A DNA stretch of 64,000 bases, from contig KQ965760.1 in the NCBI GenBank assembly GCA_001574975.1, positions 59,660 through 123,659 of the forward strand. The letters run 5' to 3'. The stretch comes from Gonapodya prolifera JEL478. Its lineage: Eukaryota; Monoblepharomycota; Monoblepharidomycetes; Monoblepharidales; Gonapodyaceae. Under the pieces are notes generated by a model. The model ran no database searches. It had not been told where the DNA came from and saw nothing but the letters and a program-made list of their open reading frames with translations. Made by a program: the position numbers and the translations under genes. Position 1 is the stretch's first letter. Every line of letters begins with the position of its first letter. Below, one piece after another: positions 57,868-64,000 of this stretch.

Positions 57868-59902
57868 TCACGCGAGGTCGGTTTGGGCACCCGCGCTGGT
57901 TGCAAGAGTGTTCTGCGCAGCATTCTTGTTGAGAGCGTAGGCACAGGTAAACCTAGCCAATCGACGGTGAATGCTACACTCGGACATCGTTCCAAGCCAT
58001 ACAACAATGAATGAGTCACCATACCGATAGCACCCTTGTCCCACTCAATGACAACGGTCCCCGTGATCGAATTCGACTGCCCTCCACGCCCAAGCCAGGT
58101 TGTTCGACATTTCCAAGGGGACTGAATGATTCCAGTTCATGAAATGGCCACCTCGACTGTGTTTTCGCTCTGGATCTTTGTTCGTGCACAACCTGCTGAA
58201 GAGTTTCAGCACAAATAATGAGAATCTAGCACTTTGAGCACGCACCCAAATGAAAAGGGCAGCTGATCGTTCTCGTCAGTGTGCTTTTGAGAGAACGTAG
58301 GTCTCCCCGAAATACATTGCAGAGATCTGGAATCGCGAGAAAACGCAAAGTGAGCACCATCAGGCTTACATCTCGCTAAGAACTATCGCATGGAAAGCAC
58401 GAGCTGGCCAGGGGGTATTTTAGCGTCTCGTTGAAACATGAAGAAGGGATGGACGACGAAATCGGGAAAGATCCACCAGAACCCTTCAAACAACTTGACC
58501 GCGACCTCGTTGGCGACCTCCATGGAGAATCGAGACGAGATGCTTGAAAGGGAGCTCTTGATGACAAAATCGCCATTGGCGCCACTCTCCAAATGATCCT
58601 GAGAGAAGGTATTTGGGTGACAAAATAGCCGACCCATAGATACATATTACGCTCACTCTGCGTTCTCCGACTCCTACGAGGGCAGTCCCTGCCGGAGATC
58701 GGTTGTGCGGTCCTCTGCGGTACCGGTCGAGAGAGCACATTTTGCCCACCAGGAAAAGTGTACGGAGATAGCCGGCGTAAACGAACATAATGATTGCTAT
58801 TGAAAGAAAGGTGCACTCGCAGCAGCGACATTTCACTCGCAGGAGGGCTTGAACGGCGCTTAAAGGATTGTGTACCACGCATCCCACCAAGCTGAGTGCT
58901 GCTTTCCAGCAACTCGACGCGAACCAGTTCGTCCTTTGGCAGGGAGCCAGGCGAAATGAGAAGAAACGTCCCCGCGGGGATGATGGGCTTAATGACAAAA
59001 ACATCTTCATCAAAGTGTCCCAAGAGAGAGGAGATCCTGAGCCTCCGGCCAACTTTCAGAGTCATGTATCTTATCGACAGGCGAAGAGATAAGTTTACGT
59101 GATGAAAATGACAACAATCGACCCACTTCTTACCGCTGTACGATGACTTCAGACAGCTTCCATCCACAACACAGAACTTTCGATTCTGTTTCTCTTGGTT
59201 TGGTCGGTTGTTATCGATGATAAGCTTCACACCCCGCATCCGTCTTCGTTGGCAGATCCAAGACACGAACCCCTCCGTTGCTTGGTTTAGCAACCCTTCC
59301 AGATCAGAAGTTGTTCCTGCTGCCGAGTAGGTAACCAATGTTTCAAAATCTCTCTTCAGACATTGCATCAATTTGATGACACCATCAACGTTTCAAAAGA
59401 ACGGCGTCTCCTCCAGCAAAAGCTTTCTAAAGATGAACGGAAATGAAAACAAGAGACACAGGTGGTGCTTCTTAAACTCAGAAAGGTTGTAGGTGATTAT
59501 GAACTGCAGCGTCGTTAACGTCAATGTTGCAGCGAAAACAGCGCTCGGACAGTTCAATGTGGCGGCAAGGATGATATTAATAGGAGAGTCTGACTAAGAG
59601 CAATACTCAGCTTGTAAAAGGTTTTTGAGCGGAACAAATACCCACCATGTACGGACGGAAGGAGCATAACGGCACGAAATTCGCTGTGGTGAACAACAGT
59701 GTTAGCGAGAGCTGCACAGTCGGTGGTAGCAAATGAAAACTTTCCATGATAAGCCTGAAGGTTCCGACATAGACTCCGTTGCTGTGATGTTCGTTTGCTG
59801 CGTTGAGTCCGTGTTGGTGATCCCACTCTGGTCGCGCGCCCTCTCCAAGATTTCATCCTTGGGTACCGTTTCCTCTTTCGAAAACTGGTAGTCGTGAATC
59901 AC
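57868..59902 (-). CDS. Unknown spliced gene, paralogue 2
   Basis: Second member of the unknown family also present at 2.1-3.5 kb. From the right: 'DYQFSKEETVPKDEILERAR' (59830-59895), then 'TFRLIMESFHLLPPTVQLSL' (about 59710-59770), a hydrophobic segment near 59450-59580, and 'DFETLVTYSAAGTTSDLEGL' (59310-59370). Next 'RKFCVVDGSCLK' (59155-59190), 'DEDVFVIKPIIPAGTFLLIS' (58945-59015), 'NRSPAGTALVGVGERR' (58655-58705), 'NWNHSVPLEMSNNLAWAWRA' (about 58075-58140) and 'RFTCAYALNKNAAQNTLATS' before a TGA (57868-57870). Introns start GTGAGC after the VGVGERR exon and at similar places to the paralogue. A TGA follows 'EETPFF' near 59390. No family is recognised; the hydrophobic part suggests membrane association or secretion. 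Confidence 0.5.
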
Positions 59903-60456
59903 TTCTTTGTCATAGATGCCGAGAGGGAGTGATTGAGGGTTGAGAGTCAGCCTCCTCTCACCTGATCAAATTAAATACATTAATGTCACTAGATATAGGA
60001 GCAGCTTTACATAAATTTAATATGCAATCCAAATTGAAACCTTTCATGTGGATCAAGCAATCACGCTTTGATTTGCCTACAATCCCCTTACACTGTTAGG
60101 TCATCGAACTCAGTCACCTGGTTGTAGAAAGATGCCTTGTGTAGGCTTGTAAAACCACATAGAGTCAGCGTAAATGTAATGCATCATCATTGGTTATTAC
60201 TCACAGTTCAATGTTCCTCACCATAACCTCACACCATGTCAAATACGTGACAGTATCTTCCATAGAGATACTTGAGCACGAGCGATGCACTACAATAGTG
60301 CACGGAAACTTTTGATATACGTTGCACAATCGATGGATTCTTTGTTAATGCGCATGCAGATTTACATTGTTGAACCCTGCAATGCCATCTGAATCACAAG
60401 CAGATCCACCCTCGTTGTGCTGCTCTGCACGTATGACATTGCCAAGTGGAGCTCAT
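59903..60456. other. AT-rich spacer
   Basis: Composition turns AT-rich from about 59960. No coding frame is supported on either strand; it is the left part of the second AT-rich island. Confidence 0.45.
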
Positions 60457-61079
60457 CTAGTCAAGAATGGCTTGATGGAGATAACTGACTTTGCAAACTT
60501 TAGCAAATTTGTTACCTTCACACAACATCAAGCTTGAGTCCTCAATAACTGTTTGAGCGTCTCTTCTTTTTTCTCCAAGACTTCCTCTGTTTTTGGCCAG
60601 GGTGATTGAAGTGGACCAACACAGGAGGAAAAATGAGAAGCAAAACTCCCTGCACTCGTTGTATGTTGGCAAACTTGTAGTCCACTGGAATGTTTGGGCC
60701 AGATCTGCAGGTGTCAGTGGCGGAAACTTTGAGTGGTGATGGCCTGATACATCAGCATGGTGTGATGGTTGCTGTTGAGTCTTGTTGAGATCTTTGCTTG
60801 TCTGTCTGATGCCTGTCACTTGGGGTTGACTAAATGGGTGGATGCTGGGGAGAAGCGGAACACTTTTAGGACCACCAACGTTGCTGTTGTCACATTTTTT
60901 ACACCACCCTGTGAATTAAGACCCCCATGTGTTTTTCTAATAATAAATTGTATCCAATGTATTCCAAGTCATGCAAAAGCAATAATATAACTAGGCCCTT
61001 CTACTTCTCCTACAACCTCTGCCTGCCACCTTTTGGCTCACTGACGTCTTTGTCCTCTCATGCCTCAAAAAATTTGTCT

Positions 61080-62059
61080 TGCTGCAATAAAGCAAGACAA
61101 GTTTGCTGATGTTCAAGACTTGTATGAGCCTGGAGTTGAAGACATAATGTGAGTGAGTTTTTTAATTGATATCAACTTGGTACCTGCTGACTAATACAGG
61201 ACTTCTATTCGTGCAAGTGGGTACATGCAGAGTACCCCGTTTGTATTTATTAACCTTGGCAATGGTCAATTTGGTATCATCAATGGCTGTCACTGACTCT
61301 CGGCACTTTTTTGCCTTTGCGCTGATGGATTCATTGCTATTGATGGCCTTGATGACCTTTCATTGGAGGTCACAGCGTACATTCTTCAGGTGAGTGCTGC
61401 TGCAAAAAGTGCAACCCTTTCACACTAAAGCATGCAAATCATACAGAGTGACACACCAGATATTGAACAGCATATTATTGGCCGCAACATAAATTACATT
61501 GGATCTCAAAGTATTTTTGTTTTTCTATCCTTTAAATGCATTAAACTGAACTTTTTGGGTTTGATTTTTTGATGTTCAAATAACAACATATGATACACTT
61601 TGTGCTGTTCAAGATGCTATTAGTCTTGCGACATCTGGCAGGCAGCAACTGAAGAGTGAAGCTGTGGCTGCAATGTACCCTGGATTGGAAGCTGATACTC
61701 AGCTCAAAAAGTGGATTCCTATTGCTCAAATTGTTGATAAAGTACCTGGGGTGGGTAAAAATCGTTGACATTGTGATTAATTGTTGGTTGTGGTTTTAAT
61801 GTTTTTTTAATGTTTTGGAATGGACCAGCTCAGGGAACGTATCCATCAAGATTCTATTGCTCATTGGAAAAAACCATATTTTACTATTCAGATGCTTTAT
61901 GCAGACAGTAAGGCCTACAATCTAGCCAAAGACTATCCAAATCTTGCAGTAAGTCTGATTTGAGCAAATGTTGCAATTACTGATCATGCTCTTTTCATTT
62001 AGTCAATATTTTTTGAAATGCTATCAGAACTGCCTGAGTGTCACACTGACATCCACTAA
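61080..62059 (+). CDS. Unknown spliced gene in AT-rich island, first
   Basis: Exons with clean borders: 'KFADVQDLYEPGVEDI' (61098-61148), intron GTGAGT...ACAG, 'TSIRASGYMQSTPFVFINLG' and 'NGQFGIINGCH' (61198-61293), an in-frame TGA (61294-61296), then 'LSALFCLCADGFIAIDGLDD' and 'LSLEVTAYILQ' (to 61389, before GTGAGT). After a gap, 'AVQDAISLATSGRQQLKSEA' and 'GLEADTQLKKWIPIAQIVDK' (61605-61750), intron GTGGGT...CCAG, 'LRERIHQDSIAHWKKPYFTI' (61829 on), intron GTAAGT...TTAG, and a last exon 'SIFFEMLSELPECHTDIH' ending TAA at about 62057-62059. The splice logic argues for a real gene. No domain is recognised. The TGA could derive from a CGA Arg codon. Confidence 0.45.
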
Positions 62060-62234
62060 CGTGGAGTATATAGTGTAGTATGAGTGTTGGTATTAGCTGC
62101 TGTGCCACTACTGTGGCCGCGGGTTTAGATGTGCACACCTGCAGGACGTGCCCTAAGTTTGGCATCACATTCCTGCAGGTGAGTTCTATGCACATTACGT
62201 CTTGCTATGTACATCTGATCATATATACATGTTC

Positions 62235-63600
62235 CTGCAGTTTACAGGCTTGTGCAGCTCACCTAGGTTGTGTAGCACTGAGCGCCCTACGCAGGCATAT
62301 GTTGAGGAACGTGCTGTTGTCTGGATGAATAAGTATGTTGCGTGGGAGAAGGAGCTACGATTGCAGAAGCTCAGCAGTGGATGGAGTGTTGCAAAAATTG
62401 AAGAAGCATTGTTGCTGATGTACGTACCTTGAAATACTGCACATTTGTAAATGCAATAATTTATCTCTTGCATTTTAGGTTAATTTGATACTGCTGCAAC
62501 AAGAGCTATATTTTTGGAACTTGCAGCACAAACGTGCCTTGGCAAAAGTGTTCCTGGTGCATCAAAAGGTAAGTGAATTCAGTTCCTAATCCTAGTGTGC
62601 AAACTTCCACATTACATTTGATGTTGAATTCAGAAAAACACAAAGCACCATTGAAACCAGCTCCTCATGCATCATATGATGAGGAGCTGGATGGCTTTTC
62701 CCCACCTGTGGAAGATCAATTGTGGGAGCCAACCCCTCTTGTCCAATCAGTTGAAGCACCTTCACAAGGTGGCAATGCTGCTGGGACTCTTGGAGAGGAC
62801 TCTCCATCACCAAAGAGAATTAAAAATAAAGTATCTACAAAACCATTATCCCCCAAAATCAAAATTGGCTCAGCATTGACTGAACAAGAGCCTGAAGTTG
62901 ATGATGCTAAAGGCAAAGTGGGTTTTAGTTTCTGTTAATACTGAATGGCATTACCATTCCCTCCATAGATGAAACAATCAGAACTTTGCACTCCTTTTGT
63001 TGACCCCATAATATTGTTGGGGAATCCCCTGAAGCTCTCTTCAGATATAAAGAGACTTGTTCATGATTCAGATGTTAAATCTTCTTTGATTGTGTTCCAT
63101 ATTCATCCAAGTGAGGGGGCATCACTGGTAGGCAGTTTGAACCCCATTGCTTGTACCCATTCATTATAACTTATTTTCTATGCAATAGCATCAGACAAAT
63201 GCTCTTTGAAAATTTTGATCACTGTGCTGGTAAGATATTTTGGAGGATGATGGCATAATGATGGAGGTAAAGTGCAGATTGCAATTTGCATCATACTTGC
63301 ATCTTCCAAGTTAATCTTTGATGCTTTTGATTTGTAGCAACTCCCTCCATCAAAATATCTTCTTATTAAGTCTGAATATTTTTCTCTTGGATGCAACCTA
63401 TTCCATGAAATTTATATTGGAGAAGCTCCTATTGCTGGGAAAATTTCTGACTACAAGAAGTTCACAACTTCATCAACTATTGCTAATCTTTGTTGCTGTC
63501 AAAGGAAATCATCCTGGACAGTTTACAATGGCAGATTCACATTCTTGGAGATTAGCACCAACATCTAGCATATTCCAACCATCAAGGCTCACCAAGCTTA
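62235..63600 (+). CDS. Unknown spliced gene in AT-rich island, second
   Basis: Exon 'YVEERAVVWMNKYVAWEKEL' and 'SGWSVAKIEEALLLM' (62300-62420), then 'DTAATRAIFLELAAQTCLGK' (62487-62570). An intron GTAAGT...TCAG joins 'KHKAPLKPAPHASYDEELDG' and an acidic/Ser/Pro linker with an NLS-like 'SPKRIKNK' (62633-62920). Intron GTGGGT...ATAG, then 'MKQSELCTPFVDPIILLGNP' and 'KSSLIVFHIHPSEGASL' (62969-63130). A further intron leads to 'QLPPSKYLLIKSEYFSLGCN' and 'LFHEIYIGEAPIAGKISDYK' (63340-63460). Phases agree at each junction. No family is recognised; the charged linker suggests a nuclear protein. Confidence 0.45.
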
Positions 63601-63769
63601 AGATACTTGTAAATTCCCTGTCTCTTTTACATTGCTTCACTATGCACTAATATTTGAACCTCTTGCTATGACTTTTCATTGACTGAAGACCTGCTGAGTA
63701 GTGTGGACAGTGTGGTGGGGAAGATTAAAGAAGTCTTCTCAAAAGATGCAGCTGCTGGGTTTAAAATGT

Positions 63770-63840
63770 GTCACGTTTTTTATACCCCCCACCTTAGAGA
63801 GTGCCCCCACCCTGTAAATTACCACACCCACCCCTAGATC
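63770..63840. repeat. C-rich motif at right edge of second AT-rich island
   Basis: Sequence 'TGTCACGTTTTTTATACCCC' followed by CC-rich repeats (CCACC, GCCCCCACCC, CACCCACCCC) up to about 63836, after which composition returns to normal. Its start resembles the reverse complement of the right end of the integrase element (TGTCACAAGTTTTACATACC). It may be a terminal inverted repeat of a related element. Confidence 0.4.
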
Positions 63841-64000
63841 CATAATATTGAAGATGAACGTTTTGTTTCAAAAGTATATTAATTTCTCTAAACAACAATG
63901 CCATGATATGTCCCTCAATCTTATGAAGACCCAGCGCTCCGACCCCTTCTGAGCTCCACCCCACTTGAACTCCCCCTTCCCTCACTACTCCCACGTGAGA

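Larger units (their letters stand above)
59960..63840. other. Second AT-rich island with two unknown spliced genes
   Basis: About 3.9 kb with markedly higher AT content than its flanks, like the integrase element at 19.4-23.5 kb. It contains two plus-strand spliced genes of no recognised family and near its right end a C-rich motif related, in opposite orientation, to the right terminus of that element. No transposase is visible inside, so it could be a non-autonomous element with cargo, part of a larger element, or simply an AT-rich isochore. Confidence 0.45.

Noticed and set aside
1-64000. CRISPR arrays, bacterial operons or ribosomal RNA genes
   Set aside because: The DNA is eukaryotic with spliceosomal introns. 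No regularly spaced direct repeats of CRISPR type and no rRNA-like sequence were seen.

Overview
The window looks like nuclear DNA of a filamentous basidiomycete, probably an Agaricomycete. Genes are densely packed on both strands and cut by many short (about 50-70 nt) GT-AG introns. Recognisable proteins have fungal architectures: a PDR-type ABC transporter, fungal-type transcription factors, HAM1-like/DUF5923 proteins, a CSN12/PCID2-like PCI protein and an RCK-family kinase. I cannot name the species. Exon calls come from reading conserved motifs across frames, so boundaries inside genes are approximate unless stated.

Layout. 1-12.5 kb: a decayed CAMK-type kinase (-), an unknown gene that has a paralogue at the far end of the window (-), a mitochondrial-type RCC1-repeat protein (+), a nuclear basic protein with a possible ASX-homology motif (+), a frame-broken SWI/SNF-RSC ATPase (-) and a small secreted-protein candidate (+). 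12.8-18.6 kb: one multi-intron PDR ABC transporter (+). 19.4-23.5 kb: an AT-rich mobile element with a hairpin-rich tandem array, encoding HHCC-DDE integrase, chromodomain and a C48/Ulp1-like cysteine protease apparently as one spliced polyprotein. 23.7-28.8 kb: two related fungal transcription-factor genes flanking a cystinosin homologue. 29.2-31.4 kb: two poorly understood minus-strand genes. 31.4-45 kb: a tandem duplication of a roughly 6.9 kb cassette (HAM1-like gene, divergent short-chain dehydrogenase, conserved unknown segment), where copy A of the dehydrogenase is dead and copy B reads through. 46.2-50 kb: a single-pass membrane protein with Pro-rich ectodomain and cytoplasmic SH3 domain, apparently using a 6-nt microexon. 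50.8-53.3 kb: a TFIIIC subunit and a CSN12/PCID2-like PCI protein head to head. 53.4-56.9 kb: a MAK/MOK/Ime2-like kinase. 57.9-59.9 kb: the second unknown paralogue. 60-63.84 kb: a second AT-rich island with two spliced genes of no recognised family.

Two cross-cutting patterns matter. Conserved genes are often broken by single-base indels, several in homopolymers, so sequencing error competes with real pseudogenisation. Separately, three in-frame TGA codons appear where arginine is expected or seen in a relative, which fits CGA-to-TGA (C-to-T) change. The most unusual items are the integrase-chromodomain-Ulp1 element with its hairpin array, the asymmetrically decaying duplicated cassette, the 6-nt microexon, and the unknown two-gene AT-rich island.
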